From contig JAQGMF010000030.1 in assembly GCA_028292505.1 (NCBI GenBank), positions 86,824 through 150,823 on the forward strand: DNA of 64,000 nucleotides, in the 5' to 3' direction. The DNA comes from Rhodocyclales bacterium. GTDB taxonomy: Bacteria > Pseudomonadota > Gammaproteobacteria > Burkholderiales > Rhodocyclaceae. Shown here one piece after another: positions 27,339 through 36,766 of the stretch. The notes under the pieces were generated by a model. It was given only the letters and a program-made list of their open reading frames with translations. It searched no databases and had not been told where the DNA came from. The stretch's first letter is position 1. The number at the start of each line of letters is the position of its first letter. A program made the position numbers and the translations under genes.

Positions 27339-27408
27339 GTTGACCCTCCCAAGGAAAAATTTGATTAACCGCCGGGATCACGGAACACCATCCCGGAATT
27401 GACCTGCC

Positions 27409-28461
27409 TCAATTCTCCGTTTTATTTAGCTGATCGCCAAGTATTCGTTCAGCTTGTTGCAAACCTTCGGGTGCAATTTCGTTGATTGCCTCCAGAAAAC
27501 TCATGTTCAGCACCCGCTTAGCGCGTCGCAACATGATCTGCGCGGGGTTGCTCGGCTCGGCTCTATCGAGGTACTGGATCAACCGGTCGATGCCCGCAAC
27601 GACGTCTTGGCGCGAGCGAATCTCTCCCGGCCGCGAGCCACCGCTGGCGCCCCCGCTCGCTACGCCGCCAGCCTCATCAGCGCCTGCAACCTCGTCGTCA
27701 CCTTGTGGCGCGATCAGCAGGAAGGCTTGTCGCACGCTATGCAGGATCGATTGCAGCGGCTTGAAGTCGAGTGCGCTCGCCGCGCCAACCTGCGCCTGCA
27801 GGAAGGACGATAACTTGGCCACCAGCTGGATCGTGTCGTCGATGAGCGCACCGAGTTCGCCATTCTGCTCCAGCGCTTCGCTGAGCATGCCGGAGACTTG
27901 CGCCTCGGAATACACCTGCTCGCCTTCGCGCGCCTGCAGCTTGCCTTGCGACAGTTCGATGCCGCGCACGGTGAGGAGGCCCGACTGGCGTGACTTCAAC
28001 AGCCAACTGGCGCGCATATCATCGATGAAGGCTTCCGCCGCCACGAGAGGTGCCAATGCGTTGACGCGCATGGTCGGATCGTTGTCGTCGTCAGGATCAA
28101 GGCCGGGATGAACCCGCTGCCAGTAACGTTCCAGCAAGCCATTGATCAAGGTGAGCCCGACCTGGGTACCCGCGAAACCCTGCGTGCGCACCAGCGCGCG
28201 CGCGAAGTAGGTGGCAACGCGCACATCGCGAGTCCGTTGCATCAAGCCTTGCGCGAGCTTGAACACCTCGGGCCAGTCCGGGCCCTGCCCTTCGATTTTT
28301 ACGCGCGTGCCAGTGTCCGCATTCGAAAACTCCTGCTCGGGCTGGGCTCTGGCCGCCTCCTCGAGTTGCATGAACTCCGCGTCATATTCCAGGTTCGGCC
28401 CGCAGGCATCCTCATCGCCCAGAGGGGACAGCAACGCCTCCACGTCTATGTCTAGCAACAT
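27409..28461 (-). CDS. tssA: T6SS assembly protein TssA
   Basis: 350 residues from the ATG at 28461 (MLLDIDVEALLSPLG), supported by GGAAAGG upstream; the frame runs on to 28521 without family similarity. The N-terminal ImpA_N domain (about 1-150) has the GPNLEYDAEFMQLE and TRDVRVATYFARALVRTQGF blocks. The short C-terminal part carries the conserved SRQDVVAGIDRLIQYLDRAEPSNPAQIMLRRA. TssA caps the growing tube-sheath or primes baseplate assembly. It is the first gene of the minus arm, diverging from tssJ. Confidence 0.92.
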   Translation of the reverse strand: MLLDIDVEALLSPLGDEDACGPNLEYDAEFMQLEEAARAQPEQEFSNADTGTRVKIEGQGPDWPEVFKLAQGLMQRTRDVRVATYFARALVRTQGFAGTQVGLTLINGLLERYWQRVHPGLDPDDDNDPTMRVNALAPLVAAEAFIDDMRASWLLKSRQSGLLTVRGIELSQGKLQAREGEQVYSEAQVSGMLSEALEQNGELGALIDDTIQLVAKLSSFLQAQVGAASALDFKPLQSILHSVRQAFLLIAPQGDDEVAGADEAGGVASGGASGGSRPGEIRSRQDVVAGIDRLIQYLDRAEPSNPAQIMLRRAKRVLNMSFLEAINEIAPEGLQQAERILGDQLNKTEN

Positions 28462-28669
28462 GCCTCGGCCTTTCCAAGTCTGACGAAGTCCAATTCTCAT
28501 ATGAAGTGCTCGCGCCGCCAAGCATAATTACGCGCTCAAGGTATTGATCTGCATTGAACACCACGGCGGGTCTGGACGAAGCTATCATCCACGCATGCCG
28601 TTGCCGCTTCCAGGCTTGGGAGCCTCAGTTGAAAACTCAGTTGAAAACTTTCGGGAAGGATGTTCTGCC
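28462..28669. promoter_or_regulatory. Divergent promoter region between tssA and tssJ
   Basis: This 208-base gap separates the two arms of the T6SS and must contain the start points for both unless they are driven from elsewhere. I see no clear sigma-54 site. Two exact head-to-tail copies of CTCAGTTGAAAA (28624-28635, 28636-28647) stand 22 bases upstream of the tssJ start. Confidence 0.55.
28624..28647 (+). repeat. Two 12-base tandem repeats upstream of tssJ
   Basis: CTCAGTTGAAAA occurs twice with no spacer, followed by a related CTTTCGG. If the tssJ frame were read from an earlier start, these would encode SVENSVEN ahead of the lipoprotein signal, which is unlikely. The repeats could be a regulator site or a local duplication. 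Confidence 0.7.
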
Positions 28670-29218
28670 GTGAAGCGTTCACTCTCCGCACTGCGCTTGC
28701 TTGGACTGGTGCTGCTCGTTGCGTGCACGCTTGCAGGCTGCGCAGGCTTGTTTTCATCGCCTACCGTCGCAGTCATTGCCATCGCTGCGGACGAAAAACT
28801 CAATGTCGACACGCACGGCCGCTCAACGCCGGTCGTGGTGCGGTATTACATACTGAAGAATGATTCGGCGTTCAATTCATCCGACTTCTTCTCGCTCGCG
28901 GAAAAAGATCAGCAGACGCTGGGAGACGCTCTCCTGTCGCGCGAGGAGTTCACCCTGCAACCCGGAGAGAAGAAAGCCTTCCCGGCCAAAGACGCGGGGA
29001 TGGGCCAGGTTTTCGCAATCATGGTCTCGTACCGCAATATCGATCGGGCCATCTGGCGGGCCACGGTGCCACTGCCGCCCAAGAAAACCTCTACGATTCT
29101 GGTGAGCCTGAAAAACGATCAGGTCACGCTCAGGAGCGACCAGGTAAAGTTCGACGAAGTCCCGCTCGACAAGTTGCCGTTTAGCAAGGCACTGCCCAGC
29201 CAGGACAAGAAAAAGTAG
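28670..29218 (+). CDS. tssJ: T6SS outer-membrane lipoprotein TssJ
   Basis: 182 residues from the GTG at 28670, chosen because it gives a compact lipoprotein signal (MKRSLSALRLLGLVLLVACT then LAGC, with the lipidated Cys). The mature part has the TssJ beta-sandwich pattern: NVDTHGRSTPVVVRYYILKN, FSLAEKDQQTLGDAL and QPGEKKAF. TssJ anchors TssM to the outer membrane as part of the TssJLM membrane complex. It is the first gene of the plus arm and is followed after 73 bases by tssK. Confidence 0.92.
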   Translation: MKRSLSALRLLGLVLLVACTLAGCAGLFSSPTVAVIAIAADEKLNVDTHGRSTPVVVRYYILKNDSAFNSSDFFSLAEKDQQTLGDALLSREEFTLQPGEKKAFPAKDAGMGQVFAIMVSYRNIDRAIWRATVPLPPKKTSTILVSLKNDQVTLRSDQVKFDEVPLDKLPFSKALPSQDKKK

Positions 29219-29291
29219 CTAGACTCGAATACCCTGACGCCAGCCAGTACCGGAGCCTCCTTCAACCGCACTCTTCCAATACGCATACGCC

Positions 29292-30638
29292 ATGTCGTGG
29301 TTCAGCAAAGTGGTCTGGTCAGAAGGCTTGTTCCTTCGCCCCCAACATTTCCAGCAACAGGATCGGCACATCGAGTGGCTGATCGAGGCGCGCACGAAGA
29401 GCGCCGGCCCCTTCTTCTGGGGCTTCACTCGCTTGGAAATCGACGAAGCCGCGCTGAACATCGGCAAGATCGCCATCAAGTCGGCCAGCGGCATATTGCC
29501 CGACGGCTCGCCCTTCGATTTTCCCGCCGCCCACAAGGGACCGATCGCACTGGACTTCCCGGCCGATGCGAAAGAAACCGTCGTGTGTCTGGCGCTGCCG
29601 ATGCGTCGTCCGCTGATGGCAGAGTTTGTCGATCCGATGTCCAGCGAATCTTCCGCCGATCCGCTGGCGCGCTTCGACGTAGAGGATGAAACTCTGCCCG
29701 ACTCGGCGACAGCCAGCGCGGCCGCCGAGGTCGTGCAGATCGGCCATCCACGCCTCGTACTCGACGTCGAGTCGCGCCTCTCCGATGCCTTCATCAAGCT
29801 CGGCGTCATTCGCATCGTCGAACGTAAGCCCGACAACAGCTTGCTGATTGATCGCGGTTACATCCCACCGATGCTCGCTTGCAAAGAAGCACCACAACTG
29901 GCGTCGATGCTGCGTGAAGTGCAAGGCCTGCTCAACCAGCGTGGCGACGCGCTCGCCGGCAGGCTGTCGCAAACCGGCGCCGGCGGTGTCGCGGAGATCG
30001 CCGACTTCCTGTTCCTGATGACAGTGAATCGCCATCAGGCGGTGTTCGACCATCTCGTGCAGATATCCCAATTGCATCCCGAGCGCCTGTACGCCCAATT
30101 GCTCGAACTGATGGGCGAGCTGGCCACACTGACGGCTAGCAACAAGCGTCCGCCGAACATGCCAACCTATCGTCACGATGCGCTGCAGGCCAGCTTCGAT
30201 CCCCTGATCCGCGAAGTACGGCGCGGCCTGTCGGCAATCCTCGAACAAAATGCCATCCAGATAGAGCTGCAAGACCACAAGCAAGGCCGCTACGTCGGCA
30301 TGATTCCCGACAAGGGCCTGCTGCGACAGGCCAGTTTCGTTCTGTCGGTCAATGCACAGATTCCAAGCGAGACCTTGCGCGCGCGCTTCCCGGCGCAAGC
30401 CAAGCTCGGCCCCGTGGAAAAGATCCGCGAGCTCGTCAATCTGGCACTGCCCGGCATCGCCTTGCACCCGCTATCGGTCGCGCCGCGCCAGATTCCGTTC
30501 CACGCCGGCTTTACTTATTTCGAGCTCGACAATACGGGCGAGCTATGGAAACAGCTCGACAGCTCCGGCGGGCTGGGTATGTATGTGTCGGGCGATTTTC
30601 CGGGGCTGGAAGTTTCGCTGTGGGCGATACGGGGTTAG
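29292..30638 (+). CDS. tssK: T6SS baseplate-membrane linker TssK
   Basis: A 448-residue protein of normal length. The start MSWFSKVVWSEGLFLRPQHFQQQDRHIE is diagnostic, as are RGYIPPMLACKEAPQL and LNQRGDALAGRLSQ. TssK trimers connect the baseplate wedges to the TssL and TssM cytoplasmic domains, and are related to phage receptor-binding proteins. The gene is followed by a REP-like dimer before tssL. Confidence 0.96.
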   Translation: MSWFSKVVWSEGLFLRPQHFQQQDRHIEWLIEARTKSAGPFFWGFTRLEIDEAALNIGKIAIKSASGILPDGSPFDFPAAHKGPIALDFPADAKETVVCLALPMRRPLMAEFVDPMSSESSADPLARFDVEDETLPDSATASAAAEVVQIGHPRLVLDVESRLSDAFIKLGVIRIVERKPDNSLLIDRGYIPPMLACKEAPQLASMLREVQGLLNQRGDALAGRLSQTGAGGVAEIADFLFLMTVNRHQAVFDHLVQISQLHPERLYAQLLELMGELATLTASNKRPPNMPTYRHDALQASFDPLIREVRRGLSAILEQNAIQIELQDHKQGRYVGMIPDKGLLRQASFVLSVNAQIPSETLRARFPAQAKLGPVEKIRELVNLALPGIALHPLSVAPRQIPFHAGFTYFELDNTGELWKQLDSSGGLGMYVSGDFPGLEVSLWAIRG

Positions 30639-30678
30639 CGGTCGAGCCCTGTTAGTTGGATTGAAGGCACAAGGTTCT

Positions 30679-30764
30679 GTCATTCCCGCGAAAGCGGGAA
30701 TCCACTTGGTGCGCATGAAGTGTGTTCCAGCGTAGAAGTGGATTCCCGCTTTCGCGGGAATGAC
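30679..30764. repeat. REP-like inverted dimer, copy 2
   Basis: It has the same two arms as copy 1, with a slightly longer spacer. It lies in the tssK-tssL gap inside an operon, where the hairpins could affect processing or polarity of the message. Confidence 0.9.
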
Positions 30765-30855
30765 GGGCTTGAGGTGCGTACAGCGCTGACATAGAAACGC
30801 ATTACCGACGGCATGCCTTCGGCATATATTGAATCAAGCGGGGGACATCCACACT

Positions 30856-32169
30856 ATGACAAGCGACGATCCCTTCGGCCAGCTTCCAGCGGACCGGACT
30901 CTGGTCATTCCCAACCCCGGCGCACGACCGGTGCGTCCTGCTGCAGGCGCTACGCCGGGCGGTGCGCGCTTCAGTTTCGAGCGCGTCGAACTGTCAGCGC
31001 TGGACTGGAATTCCGGCCTCAATCCACTGGTCGCGGCCGCCAATCCTTTGTTGAACCTCGTGCCGCAATTGCGCCAAGCACATCACCCCGATCCAGCGGG
31101 CCTGCGCGACACGCTGGCACGCGCCATCCAGACTTTCGAGGCCAAGGCGCGCGAGCGCGGCCTGCTCAATGAACATGTCGTCGGCGCCCGCTACGCGCTG
31201 TGCTGCTTCCTCGATGAGTCCGCCGCCAACACGCCCTGGGGCGAGAAAGTTTGGGCGCAGCGCAGCCTGCTGGTGCAGTTCCATAACGAAGCCTGGGGCG
31301 GCGAAAAATTCTTCCAGCTTCTCGGCAAGATTGCCGAACAACCGGCGACGCACCGCAACTTGCTGGAGCTGTTCTACATCATTCTTTCGCTCGGCTTCGA
31401 AGGGCGTTATCGTGTCCTGCCCAACGGCAAGGAACAGCTCGCCACGGTGCGCGAGCGTTTAGGACAAATGATTGCGAAGGAGCGCGGTGAAACGACGCGC
31501 GAGCTGTCGCCGGAATGGGCGACCAACGCCACGCCGAATCGTCCGCTGCGCGACTCGGTGCCGATATGGGTCATCGCGGCCGTCGCCGCCCTGATCCTCA
31601 TGATGATTTTCTTCAGCGCTTCTTATGCCTTGAATCGCAATTCGGACCCGACCTTCTCCACCATCCTTGGGCTCAAAGTGCCACCGCCCATGCCGGTCGC
31701 CAAACCTGCCCAGGTCGTGATCGTCAAGGCACCGGATCGCCTGCAGCACTTCCTCACTGACGAAATCAGCGCAGGCAAACTGACCGTGCGCGACCTGTCG
31801 GATCGCAGCATCGTGCTCGCGCAAGGCGATGCGCTGTTCGAAGCGGGCAGCGCTACCCTGTCTACACCTTTCGCCAATTTGCTGACCAAGGTCGGCAGCG
31901 CCATCGCGCAAGTCGGTGGCAAGGTGCTCGTGCGCGGCCACTCCGACAACCAGCCGATCCGCTCGGCGCGCTTCCCATCCAATTGGCATCTTTCGCAGGC
32001 ACGTGCCGACTCGGTGGCTGCCGCGCTGGCGCCGCAGTTACCAGGGCAAAAAATCCAGACAGAAGGCCGCGCCGACAGCGAACCGATCACGACCAATGCC
32101 ACGCCGGAAGGGCGCGCACAGAACCGCCGCGTCGAGATCATCGTGTTTCCCGCGGCAGGTACGAATTGA
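30856..32169 (+). CDS. tssL: T6SS inner-membrane protein TssL with OmpA-like domain
   Basis: 437 residues from the ATG at 30856, with GGGGGA upstream. The DotU domain (about 60-220) has NPLLNLVPQLRQ, ARYALCCFLDE and FYIILSLGFEGRYRV. One membrane helix follows (PIWVIAAVAALILMMIFFSA), then a periplasmic OmpA/peptidoglycan-binding domain (GDALFEAGSATLSTPF, VRGHSDNQPI, NRRVEIIV). This is an extended TssL that anchors the membrane complex to the cell wall itself, so no separate TagL is needed. Confidence 0.95.
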   Translation: MTSDDPFGQLPADRTLVIPNPGARPVRPAAGATPGGARFSFERVELSALDWNSGLNPLVAAANPLLNLVPQLRQAHHPDPAGLRDTLARAIQTFEAKARERGLLNEHVVGARYALCCFLDESAANTPWGEKVWAQRSLLVQFHNEAWGGEKFFQLLGKIAEQPATHRNLLELFYIILSLGFEGRYRVLPNGKEQLATVRERLGQMIAKERGETTRELSPEWATNATPNRPLRDSVPIWVIAAVAALILMMIFFSASYALNRNSDPTFSTILGLKVPPPMPVAKPAQVVIVKAPDRLQHFLTDEISAGKLTVRDLSDRSIVLAQGDALFEAGSATLSTPFANLLTKVGSAIAQVGGKVLVRGHSDNQPIRSARFPSNWHLSQARADSVAAALAPQLPGQKIQTEGRADSEPITTNATPEGRAQNRRVEIIVFPAAGTN

Positions 32170-32212
32170 AATGACCATGTTCTGCGCCTACCAGAGCAAG
32201 CACCAAACTCCC

Positions 32213-32368
32213 GTCATTCCCGCGAAAGCGGGAATCCACTTGCCAGTACTAAGCTGCATCGAGGTTCACGTGGATTCTCGCCGCAGCCCTCTCCCCCAGC
32301 CCCTCTCCCGCAAGCGGGCGAGGGGAGCGCAATGCGGCTACGCCGGTTGCAAAGCTGGCGGGAATGAC
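32213..32368. repeat. REP-like dimer, copy 3, interrupted by a second repeat
   Basis: The left arm begins GTCATTCCCGCGAAAGCGGG at 32213. The right arm starts GTGGATTC near 32270 but is interrupted, and its end (GCGGGAATGAC) appears only at 32358-32368. The inserted stretch contains a different GC-rich palindrome (see 32287-32328). It lies in the tssL-tssM gap. Confidence 0.8.
32287..32328. repeat. Second REP-like palindrome nested in copy 3
   Basis: CCCTCTCCCCCAGCCCCTCT, then CCCGCAAGCGGGCGAGGGGA, forms a hairpin of a type common as an intergenic repeat in proteobacteria. It is the only copy seen in this window and it splits the right arm of the host repeat. Confidence 0.75.
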
Positions 32369-32412
32369 CACTGCATAGACAGTCCCTTTCAAGTCCGCCA
32401 CCGGGGCCTTGC

Positions 32413-35400
32413 ATGAAAGCATTCTTCAAAATCCTGTTTCACCCGATCCTGCTCACCATCCTCGGGCTGATTGCGCTGGCGCTGGTCATCTGGTTCGTCG
32501 GCCCGCTGTTCTCGTTTGCGGGCTTCGCACCGCTCGGATCGGAACTGGTGCGCTGGATCATCATCGGCATCATCGTGCTGATCGTCGTGTTGCGCGCGGT
32601 GTGGCGTAAAATCAAGGCGCGCAAGAACAACGCGCAATTGCTCGATGGCCTCATGAAGAGCAGCGATGCGCCGGGCACGCCGACGCAGTCGGAAGAAGTG
32701 CTGACGCTGCGCAAACGCTTCGAGGAAGCGATGCGCGTGCTCAAGGAAACCAAGGCCGCGCAGAACGCCAAGAAAGGCGGCCTGGCGCGCCTGCTGTCTT
32801 TCGGCTCGGCACGCTACCTGTACGAGTTGCCCTGGTATGTGTTCATCGGCGCGCCCGGCTCGGGTAAGACAACGGCATTAATCAATTCCGGCCTGCGTTT
32901 TCCGCTCGCCGAAAAATTCGGCGCACACCAGCTCAAGGGCATCGGCGGCACGCGCAATTGCGATTGGTGGTTCACCGACGAAGCGGTACTGATCGACACC
33001 GCCGGCCGCTACACGACGCAAGACTCCAATCAGGCCAGCGATCACGAAGCCTGGCAAGGGTTCATGTCGCTGCTGAAGCGGCATCGCCCGCGCCAGCCAC
33101 TCAATGGTGTGCTGCTGACGGTCAGCCTCGGCGATCTGCTGAGCCAGTCGGAAAGCGAATCCGAACGTCATGCGGCCGCGCTGCGCACGCGCATCCAGGA
33201 GCTCTACAGCTCGTTGAATGTGCGCTTGCCGATCTACGTGCTGGTCACCAAGGCTGATTTGATCGCCGGCTTCAACGAATTCTTCAATGACTTCGGCAAG
33301 GAAGCGCGGGACCAGGTTTGGGGCGTCACCTTCACACAAGGCGGCGACAGCGCGGCGCAGGTGAAGGAATTGTCCGACAGCCTCAACGCCTTGCGCCAAC
33401 GTGTGCTCGACCTCATGCCGACACGCTTGCGCGAGGAACAGGACTTGACACGCCGCGGCGCCATCGCCGCTTTCGATCAGCAACTCGCGGCTGCAAATCG
33501 TCTGCTCGCCGGCTTCCTCGACAAGGTGTTCGCACCTTCCGGTTTCGATCAGCCGGTGATGGTGCGCGGCGCCTACTTCACCAGCGGCACGCAGGAAGGC
33601 AATCCGATCGACCGCGTCATGTCCAGCCTCGGCGGCGCCTTTGGCCTGGAGCGTCGCGTGCTGCCGCCGCAAACCGGCAGCGGCAAGAGTTTCTTCATCA
33701 CGCGCCTGTTGCGCGAAGTCGTTTTCGCCGAGCAGCGCATCGGCGGTACCAATCTAAAATGGGAACGTCGCCGCAGCATGCTGCGCCTCGCCGCCATCGT
33801 ATGCACGGTGCTGCTCACCATCGGCCTGCTGATTTCCTGGGTGCTGAGCTTCTCCAATAACCGCGACTACATCGGCGAAGTGAACGCCAAGGTGAAGACC
33901 ACGCAGGATGTTGTCGCCCAGGCGCGCATCGCCGCGCCCGATGATGTCGTTGGCATATTACCGGTGATCGATGCGGTGCGCACCGCATCGCACACGCCGC
34001 ATCGTCCCGATGAGAAGGCGCCGCTATCGATGCAGTTCGGCTTGTTCCAGGGCGACAAGCTCGATGCTGCTTCGGACCAGGCTTACCGCAATCTGCTACG
34101 CGACGTGCTGTTGCCGCGCATCGCCAATCGTGTCGAAAGCCAGTTGCGCAATCTCGACCCGAACAATCTGGAATTCGCCTACGAGGCGCTCAAGAGCTAC
34201 CTCATGCTGCATGACGGTCAGCATTTCGATGCTGAATCGCTCAAGGCCTGGATCGCGCTCGACTGGGACCAGAACCTGCCGCGCGAGACAACGGCCGATC
34301 AACGCGCCGATCTGTCCACCTATCTCAACGCGCTGTTCGAGGACGGCCCTGCCGTGTCGCCGATTCCGGCCGATGCGCAATTAATCTCTTCGGTGCGCAA
34401 CCAGTTGCTGCGCTATTCGCTGCCCGACCGTATCTACAGCCGGCTCAAGCGACAGGGTGTGGGTGGCGAGTTCCCGGCGTTCACCATCGAGCGCACAGTC
34501 GGCCCGGCAGGCGCCATTGTATTCACGCGCAAGAGCGGCCAACCGCTGAGCCGCGGCGTGCCCGGCCTGTTCACCTTCGATGGCTATCACAAAGGCTTCT
34601 CCAAGGTGGTCGAGCGCGTCTCCAAGCAGCTCGCCGAAGAAGAGCCGTGGGTACTTGCCACGACTTCCGGCAAGCACAGCGCGGAGGACGAGAAGAAGAT
34701 CGCCAACGAAGTGCGCCGCGTCTATCTCAACGACTATGTGCGCACCTGGGATAACTTCATCAATGACATTGGCGTAGCCAAGGCAAGCAACCTGCAACAG
34801 AGCATCCAGATCGCCCGCGTGCTGTCGGCGCCCGATTCGCCACTGCCGAAACTGATGCGCGCCATGTCGCGCGAGACCACGCTGAGCCTCAAGTCCGCCG
34901 ACAAGTCGGCGGTCGAAAAAGTGCAGGACAAGCTTTCCGAAACGCAGTCCGACCTGAGCAAGCTGTTCAGCAAGGACGACACCACGCAAACCTCGATGCC
35001 TGCGGGCGGCATCGAGATGATCGTCGACGATCACTTCGCGCAACTGCGCCAGCTTGTCACAGGCGACGACAAGACCGCACCGATCACCGCCGTGGTCGCG
35101 TTGCTCAATGACGTTTACATAGCCATGTCGGCAACAGAAACCGCCCTGCGCGACAAGGTGGCGCCGCCCTCTTCCGACGCTTCCGCCAAGGTCAAGGCCG
35201 AAAGCGCGCGCATGCCCGAGCCGGTACGCACGATGATGCAGGACGTATCGGCAGCCGGCGCGGGTCAGGCACTGGTGTCGTTGCGCGAAACCTTGAGCAG
35301 CGCCGTCGGCACGCAGATCGGCCAGTTCTGCACGCAGGCCATCGAGGGACGTTATCCTTTCGTGCGCAACAGTACGCGCGATGTGACGCGTGACGATTTC

Positions 35401-35979
35401 ACGGCACTGTTCGGCCCCGGCGGCAAGCTCGATGCCTTCTTCAGCCAGAACCTCGCGCAATACGTCGATACCTCGACCAACCCGTGGTCGTTCAAGAAAG
35501 TGCAGGAGCAGTCGCTGGGCAACTCCGGCAACCTGGCGCAATTCCAGCGCGCGGCGGTGATCCGTGATGTGTTCTTCCGCAGCGGCGGCGTGCTGCGCCT
35601 GGAATTCAAACCCGTCGATATGGACCCGTCCATCACCAACTTCGTCTTCGACGTCGATGGCCAGCTGATCAAGTACAGCCATGGCCCGCAGGTGCCGCAA
35701 TCGGTGACCTGGCCCGGCCCCAAAGGCGGCCTGGAGGTGCGCATCCAGATGACACCGCCGGGCGCGAGTGGCACTTCGGGCGCGGCGCTGGACGGACCCT
35801 GGTCGCTGTTCCGCATGCTGGACAAGGCAAACATCCAGCCAGCGGGCGCGCCAGAGAAGGTCCGCGTGACCTTCGCCATCGATGGCCGTAGCACCGTCTT
35901 CGACGTCACCTCTGGCAGCGTGCAGAACCCCTTCCGGCTGCGCGAACTCGCCGAGTTCCGCTGCCCCACCGGACTGTAG
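32413..35979 (+). CDS. tssM: T6SS inner-membrane protein TssM (IcmF)
   Basis: An 1188-residue TssM. Two N-terminal membrane helices (about 8-62) precede a cytoplasmic NTPase-like domain with an intact Walker A GAPGSGKTT (146-154) and the DTAGRYTTQ block. A third helix (RLAAIVCTVLLTIGLLISWV, about 455-475) leads to a large periplasmic part that spans to TssJ. The C-terminal beta domain (PWSLFRMLDKANIQ, VTFAIDGRSTVFDV) is complete. TssM forms the trans-envelope channel with TssL and TssJ. A 9-base gap separates it from tagF. Confidence 0.96.
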   Translation: MKAFFKILFHPILLTILGLIALALVIWFVGPLFSFAGFAPLGSELVRWIIIGIIVLIVVLRAVWRKIKARKNNAQLLDGLMKSSDAPGTPTQSEEVLTLRKRFEEAMRVLKETKAAQNAKKGGLARLLSFGSARYLYELPWYVFIGAPGSGKTTALINSGLRFPLAEKFGAHQLKGIGGTRNCDWWFTDEAVLIDTAGRYTTQDSNQASDHEAWQGFMSLLKRHRPRQPLNGVLLTVSLGDLLSQSESESERHAAALRTRIQELYSSLNVRLPIYVLVTKADLIAGFNEFFNDFGKEARDQVWGVTFTQGGDSAAQVKELSDSLNALRQRVLDLMPTRLREEQDLTRRGAIAAFDQQLAAANRLLAGFLDKVFAPSGFDQPVMVRGAYFTSGTQEGNPIDRVMSSLGGAFGLERRVLPPQTGSGKSFFITRLLREVVFAEQRIGGTNLKWERRRSMLRLAAIVCTVLLTIGLLISWVLSFSNNRDYIGEVNAKVKTTQDVVAQARIAAPDDVVGILPVIDAVRTASHTPHRPDEKAPLSMQFGLFQGDKLDAASDQAYRNLLRDVLLPRIANRVESQLRNLDPNNLEFAYEALKSYLMLHDGQHFDAESLKAWIALDWDQNLPRETTADQRADLSTYLNALFEDGPAVSPIPADAQLISSVRNQLLRYSLPDRIYSRLKRQGVGGEFPAFTIERTVGPAGAIVFTRKSGQPLSRGVPGLFTFDGYHKGFSKVVERVSKQLAEEEPWVLATTSGKHSAEDEKKIANEVRRVYLNDYVRTWDNFINDIGVAKASNLQQSIQIARVLSAPDSPLPKLMRAMSRETTLSLKSADKSAVEKVQDKLSETQSDLSKLFSKDDTTQTSMPAGGIEMIVDDHFAQLRQLVTGDDKTAPITAVVALLNDVYIAMSATETALRDKVAPPSSDASAKVKAESARMPEPVRTMMQDVSAAGAGQALVSLRETLSSAVGTQIGQFCTQAIEGRYPFVRNSTRDVTRDDFTALFGPGGKLDAFFSQNLAQYVDTSTNPWSFKKVQEQSLGNSGNLAQFQRAAVIRDVFFRSGGVLRLEFKPVDMDPSITNFVFDVDGQLIKYSHGPQVPQSVTWPGPKGGLEVRIQMTPPGASGTSGAALDGPWSLFRMLDKANIQPAGAPEKVRVTFAIDGRSTVFDVTSGSVQNPFRLRELAEFRCPTGL

Positions 35980-35988
35980 GACATCATC

Positions 35989-36708
35989 ATGGACATGACG
36001 CCAGCATGGTATGGAAAACTGCCCGCCCTGGGAGATTTCGCCAGCCGGCGTCTGCCACCGGCCTTCCTCGCCGATTGGGACGCATGGCTGCAACGCGGCA
36101 TGGCGTATAGCCAGCAGCACATGGGCAGCGAATGGCTCGACACTTATCTCACCTCGAACGTGTGGAGCTTCATCCTGGCGCCCGGCACCCTCGACGCATC
36201 GACCTGGGCCGGCATCGTCCTGCCCTCGGTCGACCGTGTCGGCCGTTACTTTCCGCTGACCATCTGCGCTGCGCTGGCCGACTTCAGTTTCGAGCCCAAT
36301 GCCATCGCCGCCCTCGAAGAATGGGTGCGGCAGCTCGAAGCGGCAGCGCGTGCCGGGCTCGACGCCAACGCCAGCATCGACAGCTTCGAAGCCGTGCTCG
36401 CTAATTGTCCAGCACCGCCCGCAGCAGCCTCTTCGCCGTCGCTGCTGCGCGCCGAAATGGGTGGCGCGGCGCTTGCCCATGCCCTGAGTCAGCGTGCCGC
36501 GTTCGAGCGCATCGAAACCGGGCCCAACGTCGGCCTGGAAGCAATGACGCGCATGGCCGGCGGCCACTTGATGGGCCAACTGTTTGGTGGCTACAGCCTG
36601 TGGTGGTGCCACAATGAAGCCAACGCGCTGGGCGGCTTCGTCTGCCAGGGCATGCCGAGCCCAAGTGTTTTTGCGCGCATGCTGCAATACACTCCCGAGC
36701 AATCGTAA
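35989..36708 (+). CDS. tagF: T6SS regulator TagF (ImpM/SciT family)
   Basis: A 239-residue protein starting MDMTPAWYGKLPALGDFASR, the hallmark of TagF, with VWSFILAPGTLD and VGRYFPLTICAAL following. In Pseudomonas and Agrobacterium, TagF represses T6SS assembly after translation, by acting on the FHA protein, and so cross-talks with the phosphorylation pathway. Here it lies between tssM and the second kinase gene, which fits that role. There is no PppA fusion, unlike some relatives. Confidence 0.93.
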   Translation: MDMTPAWYGKLPALGDFASRRLPPAFLADWDAWLQRGMAYSQQHMGSEWLDTYLTSNVWSFILAPGTLDASTWAGIVLPSVDRVGRYFPLTICAALADFSFEPNAIAALEEWVRQLEAAARAGLDANASIDSFEAVLANCPAPPAAASSPSLLRAEMGGAALAHALSQRAAFERIETGPNVGLEAMTRMAGGHLMGQLFGGYSLWWCHNEANALGGFVCQGMPSPSVFARMLQYTPEQS

Positions 36709-36766
36709 GTGAACATGTGCGCTTGCGAACCTGGACCAGATATCGATACGACGGGACGTAAAGCGA

